Shown here piece by piece: positions 53,983-62,813 of a stretch of DNA of 64,000 bases (the first letter of the stretch is position 1; each line of letters starts with the position of its first letter). The notes beneath the pieces were generated by a model. The model did not search any database and was not told where the DNA came from. It worked only from the letters and a program-made list of their open reading frames with translations. The DNA comes from Ignavibacteria bacterium (GTDB lineage: Bacteria > Bacteroidota > Ignavibacteria > Kapaibacteriales > UBA961). The translations under genes and the position numbers were made by a program. The DNA is taken from assembly GCA_016720145.1 (NCBI GenBank), contig JADJXV010000007.1, positions 62,001 through 126,000 of the forward strand. Reading direction: 5' to 3'.

Positions 53983-56681
53983 CGTTTCGTGTTTTTTATA
54001 GTGTTAAATTCCTCTTCCAATTCTCTACATGCTTGATCGCAAATGAGTTCTAGCTGTAGAACCAATTCATGAATCCCTTCTGTTTGCCGTTGAGTGCTGG
54101 CATATTCTTGTATTTTCTTTGCCATATTTTCGAAGTCCTCACTAATCCCCATAATCGCAAAAGACGGTATCATTTTGTGTACAGCCGAGTAAAGTGTATT
54201 CCAGTCTTTATCCTGAAAGCTCTGCTTCATCGAGATAATCAGCGTTGGCGTCTGCTCTAAATACAGCGAAATCATTTCCATCATGAGTGTTGGATTGGAC
54301 TTGGTACGATTGAGGAGATACGCTAGGTCAATACACCGCTGTTTTTTCGTTTCGACAAACAACTTTTCTTTTACTTCAATGAGCGACATTGGTTTTTTGA
54401 CTAACCCAATGATTTTACTATATAATATTCGTTCATCGACCGGCTTTGCTATATAATCGTTCATCCCGACTGCCTTACATTTTGCCAGATCGACCGTTGT
54501 CACATCTGCAGTGAGTGCAATAATCGGGATCTTGGAATTCATCGTGTTGCGAATATACTGCGTCGCTTCAAAACCATTCATTTCAGGCATTTGCAAGTCC
54601 ATGAGAATAATGTCGTAGGTTTTGGAATGGAGCTTTTCAATCGCAATTTTCCCGTTGGCTGCTATGTCTCGTTCAAATCCAAAATCGTCTAGCAATGTCT
54701 TCATCAGTAATTGATTGAGAGCGATATCTTCTACCACAAGTACCTTTATATTCTTGATATCGTCATCAAGACTGAGTACTATTTCTTCAAGCTCTGCCTG
54801 CTCTATTGTCTTTTGAAAGGTGAGAGTAAAGCTAAAAGTAGAACCCTCTCCGAGCTTGCTTTTGACCCGGATACTGCCGCCCTGCGACTCGACTAATTGC
54901 TTGACAATTGCGAGTCCGAGACCGGTTCCGCCATACAACCGAGAAGTGCCGCTCGATGCCTGCTGAAAATTCTCAAAAATCTTGGTAATCTTGTCCTTCG
55001 GAATACCGATGCCGGTATCTTTGACCGCAAATTCTACGGTGACATTTTCATCAGTTTCACTTATTAATTTAACACTTATGGTGATTTTACCGGTGTTGGA
55101 AAATTTCACAGCATTGCTCACAAGGTTCAGGATAATCTGATGTAATCGCACCGGATCACCTAAAAGGAATTCCGGAATAGTATTGTCGTAAACAATTTCC
55201 TGATCTAAGTTTTTTTCCTGAATTTTTGTTTCGAAAAGATGTACCATCGCCGAAAGCGACGCTTCCATTTTAAAAGGAATTTTCTCAAATGTCATCTTGC
55301 CGGCATCTACTTTCGCTAGATCGAGAATATCATTAATAAGCACTATTAGCGAGTCACCACTCATTTTAATAGCAGTCAAGTATTCTTTTTGTTTGGCACT
55401 GAGGTCGGTCTTGAGCAACACCTTGGTAAATCCTATAATTGCATTCATTGGTGTACGAATTTCGTGGCTCATATTCGAGAGGAATTGCTGCTTTGCTTTT
55501 ACTGCTTCCTCGGCTTTGATCTTGGCTTCCTCGGCGAGCATCGTCGCAAGCTCAGCAAATACTTTTGCTTCAATGAGTTCCTTCTCGTTCCTTTTCTGGT
55601 CGGTAATATCACGAGCGACAATCACCGCACCAAGCACATTCCCGCGGTCATCTTTATAGACCGAACCGTTAAAGAGTACATCGGTGAGCTCTCCATCGAT
55701 AATCGTAAGAGGGTAATCAGCGACAAATCCCTTAGCAAAGACTTCTTTATATACTTCTGATGCTCTGTCTGAATCCGTAAAATAATCCTTAAAATCACTA
55801 TTGCGCAGCTTTTCCCGCGATACACCGGTTACTTTGACCATTGCCTCATTCATATCGGTGATTTTCCCATCGGTGCTGATAGTGACAAGAGGATCGCGAC
55901 TTGCTTCTATCAAGCTTAGAGAGTATTGTGAAAGAAGTTTTTTGGCAGTAATGTCCGAACGGATCGACACAAATTGATAGACTTCACCTTGTTCATTCTT
56001 GAATGGTACAATCGTAGAGTCCACCCAATAGTTGGTACCATCTTTTGCTTTGTTTTTAATTTCACCTCGCCAAATTTTTCCGGTGCAAATAGTATCCCAT
56101 AATTCCCGCATAAACTCTTTAGGATGAAATCCAGAATTGACTAACCTATGATCTTGCCCTATTAACTCTTCCCTTTTGTACTTTGAAATTTTACAAAAAT
56201 TGTCATTTGCGTAGTTAATAATTCCATTTTTATCAGTGATAGCTACTATCGACGACTCCTCAAGTGCTAGTTTATACCCGGAAATTTCATTCAAACTCTT
56301 CTCGAGATTCGCTTCTACCTTTTTTTGTTTTGTCACGTCTCGCGCTGCTGCAAATACACCGAGAACTTTGCCGTTGTCATCTTTATAAACTGATGCATTA
56401 TAAAGCACATCCGTTAATTGACCGTTGACATGCCTCACCGTCAGCGGATAGTCGGCCACGAAGCCCTTCTCAAATACTTGTCGATATCCTATCTCCGCTT
56501 TCTCGGGTTCGGTAAAATACATGCTGAAGTTCGTCCCGATAAGCTTATCCCGACGAATACCGGTAACTTTAATCGACGCCTCATTGACGTCGGTGATTTT
56601 CCCTTCGGCACTGATCGTCACGAGTGGGTCCAAGCTCGCCTCTATCAGACTACGAGAATATTGTGAAGCTAATTGAACCAA
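53979..56681 (-). CDS. Hybrid sensor kinase, main part: three PAS, HisKA, HATPase, receiver, HPt
   Basis: 900 residues in this frame. Three PAS domains (about 8-120, 130-250, 255-365; VRHVNGQLTDVLYN, GIINYANDNFCKISKYKREE). HisKA has the phospho-His in FLSNMSHEIRTPMNAIIGFT (about 405), and HATPase_c follows with NLVSNAVKFSNTGK, VKDTGIGIPKDK and GGTGLGLAIVKQL. The receiver has DIILMDLQMPEMNGFEAT (about 660-780), and a C-terminal HPt helix bundle (about 800-890) has the candidate His in LYSAVHKMIPSFAIMG. A full phosphorelay therefore sits in one chain. The TTG start is not real: the frame stays open upstream through a coiled coil to the 57433 start. Confidence 0.93.
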   Translation of the reverse strand: MVQLASQYSRSLIEASLDPLVTISAEGKITDVNEASIKVTGIRRDKLIGTNFSMYFTEPEKAEIGYRQVFEKGFVADYPLTVRHVNGQLTDVLYNASVYKDDNGKVLGVFAAARDVTKQKKVEANLEKSLNEISGYKLALEESSIVAITDKNGIINYANDNFCKISKYKREELIGQDHRLVNSGFHPKEFMRELWDTICTGKIWRGEIKNKAKDGTNYWVDSTIVPFKNEQGEVYQFVSIRSDITAKKLLSQYSLSLIEASRDPLVTISTDGKITDMNEAMVKVTGVSREKLRNSDFKDYFTDSDRASEVYKEVFAKGFVADYPLTIIDGELTDVLFNGSVYKDDRGNVLGAVIVARDITDQKRNEKELIEAKVFAELATMLAEEAKIKAEEAVKAKQQFLSNMSHEIRTPMNAIIGFTKVLLKTDLSAKQKEYLTAIKMSGDSLIVLINDILDLAKVDAGKMTFEKIPFKMEASLSAMVHLFETKIQEKNLDQEIVYDNTIPEFLLGDPVRLHQIILNLVSNAVKFSNTGKITISVKLISETDENVTVEFAVKDTGIGIPKDKITKIFENFQQASSGTSRLYGGTGLGLAIVKQLVESQGGSIRVKSKLGEGSTFSFTLTFQKTIEQAELEEIVLSLDDDIKNIKVLVVEDIALNQLLMKTLLDDFGFERDIAANGKIAIEKLHSKTYDIILMDLQMPEMNGFEATQYIRNTMNSKIPIIALTADVTTVDLAKCKAVGMNDYIAKPVDERILYSKIIGLVKKPMSLIEVKEKLFVETKKQRCIDLAYLLNRTKSNPTLMMEMISLYLEQTPTLIISMKQSFQDKDWNTLYSAVHKMIPSFAIMGISEDFENMAKKIQEYASTQRQTEGIHELVLQLELICDQACRELEEEFNTIKNTKR

Positions 56682-56956
56682 ATTATTAGACGCTTCTAAT
56701 TCCTGCCGGACAGATTCGCGGATCTCGGTTTGTTTGTTTTGATAGTCAAGTTCGCGGTCGGCGATGACAAGCTCTGCGGCGCGCTTGTCTTTCTCTTCAT
56801 TTTGGAAGGCAAGTTCTTTATTTGCAACGAGTAATTTAGCTGTGAGCTTCCCTTTTTCTTCATCCTGATACGCGAGCTCGATATTAGCAAGACCCAGCTC
56901 AGCGGCGCGCTTGCCTTTCTCTTCATTTTGGAAGGCAAGTTCTTTATTAGCTACGA

Positions 56957-57433
56957 CTAACTCAGCAGCACGCTTGCTTTTTTCTTCGTCTTGATACGCA
57001 AGCTCAATATTAGCAAGTCCCAGCTCAGCAGCGCGTTTGCCTTTTTCCTCGTCTTGATAGGCGAGTTCGATATTCGCAAGACCAAGCTCGGCGGCGCGCT
57101 TGCCTTTTTCCTCGTCCTGAAAAGCCAGCTCAATATTTGCGAGCCCAAGTTCAGCAGCTCGTTTGCCTTTTCCTCATCCTGAAACGCGAGTTCGATATTG
57201 GCTATACCAAGCTCCGTGGCTCTTTTTTCTTTTTCTCCATCCTGAAACTCAAGCTCTTTGTTGGCTATTCCGAGTTCGGCAGCACGCTTCCGCCGCTCAA
57301 TGTTTTGAGTGTCAATTTCCTTGCGAACGCTAGCCAATTCTGCAATCAGTGTTTGATTTTCAGCTATTTGAATATCAAGTTCACTTTGAAGGCGGACTAT
57401 ATCATCGACAGATGGGTTAGTTTGGTATGCCAT
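56957..57433 (-). CDS. Hybrid sensor kinase, N-terminal coiled-coil part (frameshift near 57173)
   Basis: The true start of the kinase is ATG 57431-57433 (MAYQTNPSVDDIVRLQSELD). After a 45-residue lead-in it enters a 21-residue tandem repeat, EKGKRAAELGLANIELAYQD-like, three heptads per unit. One A is missing in GAGGAAAAGGC near 57173, where sibling repeats have GAGGAAAAAGGC, so this ORF leaves the correct frame at DEEKANELL. In the corrected frame nine repeats run without a stop into the 53979-56681 ORF, giving about 1150 residues. It lies 37 bp after the AraC-type gene. Confidence 0.75.
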   Translation of the reverse strand: MAYQTNPSVDDIVRLQSELDIQIAENQTLIAELASVRKEIDTQNIERRKRAAELGIANKELEFQDGEKEKRATELGIANIELAFQDEEKANELLNLGSQILSWLFRTRKKASAPPSLVLRISNSPIKTRKKANALLSWDLLILSLRIKTKKKASVLLS

Positions 57434-57470
57434 ACGAAATTGCCAACATAAACATAATAAATATAAATAC

Positions 57471-58079
57471 TTAAGAAGCTATCATCTGTTCAGTCGTCTC
57501 ATCCGATGTACCTTTTCCCCCGACATCTTCGAGCGGACTCCGACGTTTGTCTTTGAGCTGCTTGAAGTGGGAGGGAGACAGTCCGGTCACTTTTTTGAAT
57601 TGATTCGACAGATGTGCCACGCTACTATAGTTCATTTTCCAGGCGATTTCCGAAATACTGAGCTCGCCGTACATAATTAATTCCTTGATTCGCTCGACTT
57701 TATGAGCGATGACGAAATGTTCGATCGTCGTACCTTGTACCTCGGAGAAGAGATTAGCGAGGTAGGTATAGTCGTGATTGAGCTTTTCATGTAATAATTG
57801 TGAAAAATTCACTTTGACTAATTCCTCGGTATGATGCACCATTTCAATGATCACATTCTTGATTTTTTCGATGAGAATGGACTTTTTATCGTCCATAAGT
57901 TCTAATCCTGACTCAAGCAGGGCTGCTTTCAATGTTTCGGATTGACTTGCTGTAAGGGTTTCCATCACCTCGACTTCACCTAATTCCACAACGATAAAAT
58001 GGAGCCCGAGTTTTCTCAGCTCTTCTTTCACCAGAATTTTACATCGGTTACTGACCATGTATTTAATGTGTAATTTCAA
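57471..58079 (-). CDS. AraC-family transcriptional regulator
   Basis: About 202 residues from a TTG at 58077-58079 (LKLHIKYMVSNRCKILVKEE); the ATG seven codons later (58056-58058) is the alternative. The N-terminal 80 residues follow a pattern common in Bacteroidota AraC proteins (LRKLGLHFIVVELGEVEVME). The C-terminal AraC HTH pair (about 95-195) contains YTYLANLFSEVQGTTIEHFV and ISEIAWKMNYSSVAHLSNQF then KKVTGLSPSHFKQ. It is likely the first gene of an AraC / hybrid kinase / receiver operon and may be its transcriptional output. The ligand is unknown. Confidence 0.88.
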   Translation of the reverse strand: MKLHIKYMVSNRCKILVKEELRKLGLHFIVVELGEVEVMETLTASQSETLKAALLESGLELMDDKKSILIEKIKNVIIEMVHHTEELVKVNFSQLLHEKLNHDYTYLANLFSEVQGTTIEHFVIAHKVERIKELIMYGELSISEIAWKMNYSSVAHLSNQFKKVTGLSPSHFKQLKDKRRSPLEDVGGKGTSDETTEQMIAS

Positions 58080-58145
58080 GCTGAGTTCCCTTACTGTAGA
58101 TGTGGGTAGATGTGAAGGTAGGACTCGTAGTATTAGCCACACGAA

Positions 58146-58153
58146 CAAAAGTA
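58146..58153 (-). promoter_or_regulatory. Candidate -7 element for the AraC-kinase operon
   Basis: The minus strand reads TACTTTTG, matching TAnnTTTG, about 67 bp upstream of the TTG start. No clear -33 TTG is seen at the expected spacing. Confidence 0.4.
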
Positions 58154-58395
58154 ATATACCACATATTATGCATAGTGAGTAAGTTTATTTATTTTCAAAT
58201 ACTTTAATTAGAGTGATCTATTGTTGTGTTGTTATAAAACAAGCATAATGGTCAGGTAGCTTCTTCTCTTTTTCAAATAAATTGATTGGATATAACTACA
58301 TTCTAACCACGATAAGTATATGGACTCCCGGTCGATTGATTATCACCGTAGAATTCGTTCATCACAGCGAAAAACAACTTTTACCATGACAATAC

Positions 58396-58518
58396 TTACT
58401 GAGTACTTTCACGATTAGCTTCTTCACGTTTGGCGGCCTTGGCTGCTCGCTTTTCTTTGAGGTTTTTTGTGGCCGGTTTTTTAGTCGATTTCTCTTTTGT
58501 ATCTTTTGCTTTTGACAT
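58396..58518 (-). CDS. Small basic protein of unknown function
   Basis: 40 residues, MSKAKDTKEKSTKKPATKNL then KEKRAAKAAKREEANRESTQ, almost entirely charged, Lys/Arg-rich. GGAG sits 8 bp upstream of the ATG, which supports translation. Short Lys-rich proteins of this form are frequent beside stress genes in Bacteroidota, from memory. It could bind nucleic acid or be intrinsically disordered. Confidence 0.55.
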   Translation of the reverse strand: MSKAKDTKEKSTKKPATKNLKEKRAAKAAKREEANRESTQ

Positions 58519-58573
58519 GCAATCATCTCCCGTAGAATTGTGTATAAAATACAGTATGTCGATTATATAAATA

Positions 58574-59091
58574 CTATTTGTCTTCTTTTGTCACGCCGGT
58601 CGAATCGCTTTCATCACCATGTAATTCATAGACTTGTTCTATGATGGGAATAGACTCCCTGAGCTCTGTATGACGAATTTGTCCTCCTAAAAACCCCACC
58701 CGTCCCATTGCAATACATGATACTATCGCGAGGAAGCTACCCATATAAATCCTTTATTAGCAACAATTCCTCTGCGTAACCCTATGATAAATGAACAGAG
58801 TGCGGCAGCTGCTGTCAGTTCCATAATAATCAATGTAATCATGGAAGCATCCTCGTGGCTTTCGACTATAGATTCAACAAAGTCCGGCAAATGTTCGATT
58901 TGTTTTTCAGCCTGCTCACCGGTCAGATACACGGGAATTGCTATCAATGCCATCGCGACAAGCAGTGCGGCAGCAAGCATTTTCACTGCATGATTCTTTT
59001 GGAGAATTCCCCATGCCAGAATCAATGTAGCGATCAAGGTGCCTATAATAGGAAAGTGATTGAGGAAGAGATGAATGTGTGAAGTGTCCAT
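58574..59091 (-). CDS. DUF2231-like small integral membrane protein, frameshifted
   Basis: About 172 residues if repaired. The ATG at 59089-59091 gives MDTSHIHLFLNHFPIIGTLI. About four membrane segments (LIATLILAWGIL, MLAAALLVAMALIAIPVYLT, ITLIIMELTAAAALCSFIIG, SFLAIVSCIAMGRVGF) and the family ending FLGGQIRHTELR are visible. Near 58750 one T is missing: TTTAT should be TTTTAT to join ANKGF to YMGSFLAIVS. The raw ORF therefore ends early at 58723, and the tail is read to the TAG at 58574-58576. Similar proteins occur in stress clusters with CsbD. Confidence 0.78.
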
Positions 59092-59172
59092 GAGTATTCC
59101 CAGAAAATAGTCATGGGGTCCGACGAAAGTCATACGTAGATATTACTTGTATATATACTATAAATCAAATAC

Positions 59173-59358
59173 TTACAGACCTTCGATTACTTTATGTATT
59201 TCTTCTTTCGTCTTCCCGAGCTTGACTTGGAGCTTGCCGATCAATTCATCTTTTTTCCCCTCGGCAAACATCAAATCGTTGTCAGTGAGTGTTGCAAATT
59301 TAGTTTTGAGCCTACCCTTAATTTCATTCCATGTCCCTTCTAATTCCGTTGCGTTCAT
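59173..59358 (-). CDS. CsbD-family stress protein
   Basis: 61 residues: ELEGTWNEIKGRLKTKFATL then TDNDLMFAEGKKDELIGKLQ and KLGKTKEEI. This is the full CsbD motif (W.e.Kgk...kfg.LTDdDl....Gk.del.gklQ...G.tkeea). A small cytoplasmic protein induced in general stress in other bacteria; its biochemical role is unknown. A second CsbD gene is at 60069. Confidence 0.93.
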   Translation of the reverse strand: MNATELEGTWNEIKGRLKTKFATLTDNDLMFAEGKKDELIGKLQVKLGKTKEEIHKVIEGL

Positions 59359-59484
59359 TTGTGTTGTTAGTATATTGTTTTACAACTATTTATAGGATTG
59401 TTTTTCTGACTTTTGTTTGTCTAAATTATCCTGCAAAACTACGCATAGCCCCCACTTGTGCAGTTACATAACTCTTGGAAAGAA

Positions 59485-59848
59485 TTACATCATTCCCACA
59501 TCTCTGTATCGATAAGTCCAATTTGTGCATGTTTGGATGGTGGCTTGAGTGTATGTGGATTGGAATTCATTCCAAAACTGACGTTCGTTGATATCACTGA
59601 GGAAATTTCTCATTAGTAAGCTGACTGATGCGTATGAAAAATCAATATTGCTGTTCATTTTCTATATATACCACTGTAAGTATAATCAATAGATGTGCTT
59701 GTATATTCTCGGCGTATAATTTAACTTGAAATGCTGAAATATCTGAAATATCCTTGGCAAGCATCTCCCGTAATTTCTTTTTGGTTATCGGCTTATCGCT
59801 TGCGATTCCGGTTGGCATTTTTGAGAGATTCACCTTTTTGTCCGACAA
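59485..59848 (-). pseudogene. Polyphosphate kinase 2 (PPK2) remnant
   Basis: 59642-59848 reads MSDKKVNLSKMPTGIASDKP ... FQVKLYAENIQAHLLIIL, matching the start of PPK2 proteins (VNLSKI.T... ELQ..LYAE..HSLLIVLQ) up to just before the Walker A loop, which is lost. A separate ORF at 59485-59613 (RNFLSDINERQFWNEFQSTY TQATIQTCTNW) resembles the later PPK2 segment D..ER.YWd.Y..AYe..l..TST. The nucleotide-binding centre is missing, so the gene is dead. The call rests on motif memory, not a search. Confidence 0.55.
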
Positions 59849-60020
59849 TACTTTGAAGGATTACCAATCGATAGATTTCGATTTCATAGTGTATTCGGTT
59901 AGACAATTTATGATGGTAACAATGTATAAACATACAGAGTATAAATTTGGTATTTGTCCAAAGATGTACGAACAGCATATTAATTCAAGTCTTTGTATCT
60001 TATAAAGTTGTAAATAAAAA

Positions 60021-60055
60021 AAATACCGTTTTGCGGGTTTCACAAAACGGTATTT
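60021..60055 (-). terminator. Rho-independent terminator after the second CsbD gene
   Basis: 13-bp perfect stem AAATACCGTTTTG / CAAAACGGTATTT with a 9-nt loop and a T run on the minus strand, 14 bp beyond the CsbD stop. Confidence 0.85.
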
Positions 60056-60068
60056 TTAATAGAGTGCT

Positions 60069-60254
60069 TTACAGTCCTGCGAGAATTTCCTGTAATTCTT
60101 CATGTGTTTTGCCGAGCTTTAGCTGAAGCTTCATCATCATCTCGACTTTTTTCCCTTCTAAATACATCAAATCGCTGTCGGTAAGTGAGGCAAATTTTGT
60201 CTTGAGCTTCATTTTCTGCTCAGACCACGATCCTTTTATGTGTGGGTATCCCAT
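60069..60254 (-). CDS. CsbD-family stress protein
   Basis: 61 residues from ATG 60252-60254, chosen for its AAGGAG ribosome-binding site; an upstream in-frame start would cross the promoter. Sequence GYPHIKGSWSEQKMKLKTKF then ASLTDSDLMYLEGKKVEMMM and KLQLKLGKTHEELQEILAGL, a paralogue of the 59173 gene with the same core. It is a single-gene unit with its own -7 element and terminator. Confidence 0.92.
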   Translation of the reverse strand: MGYPHIKGSWSEQKMKLKTKFASLTDSDLMYLEGKKVEMMMKLQLKLGKTHEELQEILAGL

Positions 60255-60299
60255 GACAGTCTCCTTATTAGTAAGTATATTCGGTGGTGTGTTGTGATG

Positions 60300-60307
60300 C
60301 AAAAATA
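60300..60307 (-). promoter_or_regulatory. Candidate -7 element for the second CsbD gene
   Basis: The minus strand reads TATTTTTG, a perfect TAnnTTTG match, 45 bp upstream of the ATG. No strong -33 element is seen. Confidence 0.45.
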
Positions 60308-60414
60308 CGGTCGCTTGGGAGAATTCGTGTTACACATTATGCGAAAAGAATTGTAGTATTCACACGTGAGGTTCCATCAATAATTCAGATCTCTATTTGT
60401 TTTATTTCAACAAA

Positions 60415-60978
60415 TTACGATTTACCACCAACCTTGGTCAAGCTACCAACTTTCACGTTAATATCCTTGAGAATTTCGTATTGTTTTTCTTGTGTTTCAA
60501 AGAGCGTTTTGATTTGTTCCTCGAGTAATAAATCCATCTTTTGCTGCAAGCTCCGGATCTGCATCTCCGCTTTCAGATTGATGAGATAATCGTTCTCACT
60601 GCGCATGCGGTCTTTTTCTTCCTGACGATTCTGACTCATCATGATAATAGGTGCTTGAAGTGCAGCAATGGTCGAAAGAATGAGATTCATGAGAATAAAA
60701 GGATACGGGTCGAATTTCCAAAAACCAAGTGCAAAAACATTGAAAATAATCCACATCGTGAGGACTACTCCAAAGAGAATGATAAACTTCCAGCTACCAC
60801 CAAAAAATGCGACTTTGTCGGATATTGCTTGTCCTTTGGTGAGTGTTTCGAGCGGAGGATGGAGGAGATTATGGATGATAAGCTCTTCTGCCTCAAGCGT
60901 TTCCTTGACGATTTGATGAAGTTTGTTTAAGTATTCATTTTCGTGAGTGAGTAGATTTTGAGGGGTGTGTGTTTTCAT
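60415..60978 (-). CDS. DUF1003 membrane protein
   Basis: 187 residues. The N-terminal helix is cytoplasmic; two membrane segments follow (about 68-88 FIILFGVVLTMWIIFNVFAL and 94-115 PFILMNLILSTIAALQAPII) with the DUF1003 motif WKFDPYPFILMNL and MMSQNRQEEKDRMRSENDY, then a long charged coiled coil (LINLKAEMQIRSLQQKMDLL). The function of DUF1003 proteins is not established. Surrounding genes suggest envelope stress. Confidence 0.9.
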   Translation of the reverse strand: MKTHTPQNLLTHENEYLNKLHQIVKETLEAEELIIHNLLHPPLETLTKGQAISDKVAFFGGSWKFIILFGVVLTMWIIFNVFALGFWKFDPYPFILMNLILSTIAALQAPIIMMSQNRQEEKDRMRSENDYLINLKAEMQIRSLQQKMDLLLEEQIKTLFETQEKQYEILKDINVKVGSLTKVGGKS

Positions 60979-61045
60979 AGTGTATTAGAGGGGATTAGCA
61001 GCAAAACAGGGCGCAACAAAAGAACGAATGTTCTTGAATTTGGCC

Positions 61046-61315
61046 TACAAACAGGACGCCCTGATGGGGCTACAAACATGATGCCTAGACAATTGCTACA
61101 AACAGGACGCCCCGATGGGGCTACAAATATGATGCCTAGACAATTGCTACAAACAGGACGCCCCGATGGGGCTACAAAAGCTAAGTGCATCTTACGATTT
61201 TCAGACTTTCGACTTTCGACTTTCGACTTACTACTTACTACTTACTACTTTCGACTTACTACTTACACTTACTACTTACTACTTACTACTTACTACTTAA
61301 ACACTTACTACTAAA
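61046..61315. repeat. 51-bp tandem repeat (three copies) followed by TTACTACTTA low-complexity tract
   Basis: Units start at 61046, 61097 and 61148 with TACAAACAGGACGCCCCGAT; each holds the hairpin GCCCCGATGGGGC and the tail GCCTAGACAATTGC. From about 61200 to 61315 the sequence is a degenerate (ACTTACTACTT) repeat. ORFs through this stretch on either strand only translate the repeats. Confidence 0.8.
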
Positions 61316-61318
61316 TCT

Positions 61319-61996
61319 TCAAAACCTATACACCAGCCCTATATATCCCGAATACGTGTCACGGCTTGATTCTCCAAGTAGATAGTAGGAGTTTGGAGGT
61401 AGTGGCTTGTCAGAATCTCCCATACTTGTCAGTCCTGCTGTTCCTCTAAATCCTATCGACAATCGCAGTATATTTAAAGGGTCAATTCCTACATCTATGC
61501 CGACTCCGTAGGCAATTCCGAGATCGGTATTTCGCATGGCTAATATGCCTTCGTTAGATTTACCATTGCCACCTGTCGTGGACATCGAGCTCCCGACAAG
61601 TAACCCGAATTGTGGTCCTGCGGTGAAGTGAATATTCACAGGGTCGGATGTACCGGTATTGAAGACCATCATAATCGGCACATGAATATATGTAATATCT
61701 ATTCTACGCTCGACATCCTCTTCTTTGAATAGATGCGAACTTGATGAATAGATTATTTCGGCTTGCATTCCAATATGTTTGGAGAATTCACAATGTGCGA
61801 TTCCTGCGAAGCCGTGCCCAAGTGTAATCGTGCCTTGAGTTGTAGTGTTTGAACTTGACTGTATATCAAACGACGAAAAAGTATGCAATACTCTAAAGGA
61901 CAAGTCCACGGATTGCGCAGAAGTCAACATAGTATTTACAGTCAAAGCTGTAAGAATTACAAGTACTTTCGCAGTATGGAAGATTAAGTTTTTCAT
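61319..61996 (-). CDS. PorT-like outer-membrane beta-barrel protein
   Basis: 225 residues with signal peptide (MKNLIFHTAKVLVILTALTVNTMLTSA). It has the alternating strand pattern of the OMP_b-brl_2/PorT family: GHGFAGIAHCEFSKHIGMQA, RRIDITYIHVPIMMVFNTG, HFTAGPQFGLLVGSS, AYGVGIDVGIDP, ending in a C-terminal Phe (YSGYIGLVYRF) as needed for barrel assembly. In Bacteroidota such barrels are structural or T9SS-related. It is possibly co-expressed with the lipoprotein upstream. Confidence 0.85.
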   Translation of the reverse strand: MKNLIFHTAKVLVILTALTVNTMLTSAQSVDLSFRVLHTFSSFDIQSSSNTTTQGTITLGHGFAGIAHCEFSKHIGMQAEIIYSSSSHLFKEEDVERRIDITYIHVPIMMVFNTGTSDPVNIHFTAGPQFGLLVGSSMSTTGGNGKSNEGILAMRNTDLGIAYGVGIDVGIDPLNILRLSIGFRGTAGLTSMGDSDKPLPPNSYYLLGESSRDTYSGYIGLVYRF

Positions 61997-62022
61997 ATAA
62001 TTAAAACGATGATCTCTTCATT

Positions 62023-62241
62023 TTAGAGTTGAGTTCGTGTTTTTTGGGCAATATATCCACTCACCATTGCTTTGAGGGAGTCATAATATGTCGATAGATT
62101 CTTCCGTGTAATTTCGAGATTGTGCACATCGGGAATTGTAACCGGCATTTCTTCTATAAATTTCGATAATTCAGGATAATTATCCTTGATACTCATGGTA
62201 ATCTTCAGGATATCTGCATTGAGCTCTTGTTCACTTTTCAT
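62023..62241 (-). CDS. Small conserved hypothetical protein
   Basis: 72 residues, MKSEQELNADILKITMSIKD then NYPELSKFIEEMPVTIPD and LEITRKNLSTYYDSLKAMVS. It resembles a family of short Bacteroidota proteins that I recall beside stress genes (EELN.DILKIT..I...PELSKY..EMPVTIP). Predicted helical and cytoplasmic. Function unknown. Confidence 0.75.
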   Translation of the reverse strand: MKSEQELNADILKITMSIKDNYPELSKFIEEMPVTIPDVHNLEITRKNLSTYYDSLKAMVSGYIAQKTRTQL

Positions 62242-62270
62242 AAAATACTCCGCATAAACCGGTGAATATA

Positions 62271-62804
62271 TTATTTTTTATTGTTAACGGTGAGGTCATT
62301 GAGGTCAATACTGATTTCATTGACTTCGTGATTCATCTTTACTTTAAATTTACCGAGATTTTCTTTCATTTCTAAGCTGTATTCGTCTAATTTTCTTCGT
62401 AAGTCATTGTAGTCTTTCTCTTTACTGGAGAGTTCCTCAAGCATTTTAGGGCTGGTACTCGGATTGGATTTTATTACCTTAATTTTACTTTCGTTGATCG
62501 CAATTTTCTTTTCGGTGTCTGCCCTGAATTTGCTCCATTCGTCCTGATTGATGATCTTGATTTCCGGTGATTTGACATCCAAACTCGCCACTTCGGGAAT
62601 TTTAATTTCCTGAATGATCGGCTGCTGTATTACCACATCGGCACCGCCACTATCCTGATCAATTTTCTTTTCTACTTTAACACGTTCAAACGCATCGTCG
62701 GCTTTTTGTTCATGAGATTCACAAGAAATAAAGAGTACCGCTACGAAGCAAGCGGCGAAATACGTGAGACATTTGGCTGAAGTGTTTTTCATGATTTTGG
62801 TCAA
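62271..62804 (-). CDS. Predicted lipoprotein with coiled coil
   Basis: 177 residues. The lipobox LFISC gives Cys28 from the first ATG (or Cys24 from the ATG four codons later). The mature part has a proline/isoleucine-rich stretch (IIQEIKIPEVASLDVKSPEI) and a long coiled coil (KFRADTEKKIAINESKIKVI ... KEKDYNDLRRKLDEYSLEMK). Serine follows +2, so outer-membrane sorting is possible. It lies 9 bp after the DUF4239 gene, probably the same operon. No family is recognised with certainty. Confidence 0.75.
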   Translation of the reverse strand: MTKIMKNTSAKCLTYFAACFVAVLFISCESHEQKADDAFERVKVEKKIDQDSGGADVVIQQPIIQEIKIPEVASLDVKSPEIKIINQDEWSKFRADTEKKIAINESKIKVIKSNPSTSPKMLEELSSKEKDYNDLRRKLDEYSLEMKENLGKFKVKMNHEVNEISIDLNDLTVNNKK

Positions 62805-62813
62805 TTAAATTGT

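Noticed and set aside
57137..57451. Plus-strand ORFs opposite the coiled-coil repeat
   Set aside because: The three-heptad DNA repeat keeps several frames open on both strands; the minus-strand frame joins the kinase perfectly.
60975..61190. Minus-strand ORF with repeats of VAPSGRPVCSNCLGI
   Set aside because: It only translates the 51-bp tandem repeat; the period is a multiple of three, so any frame stays open. No start signal or family support.
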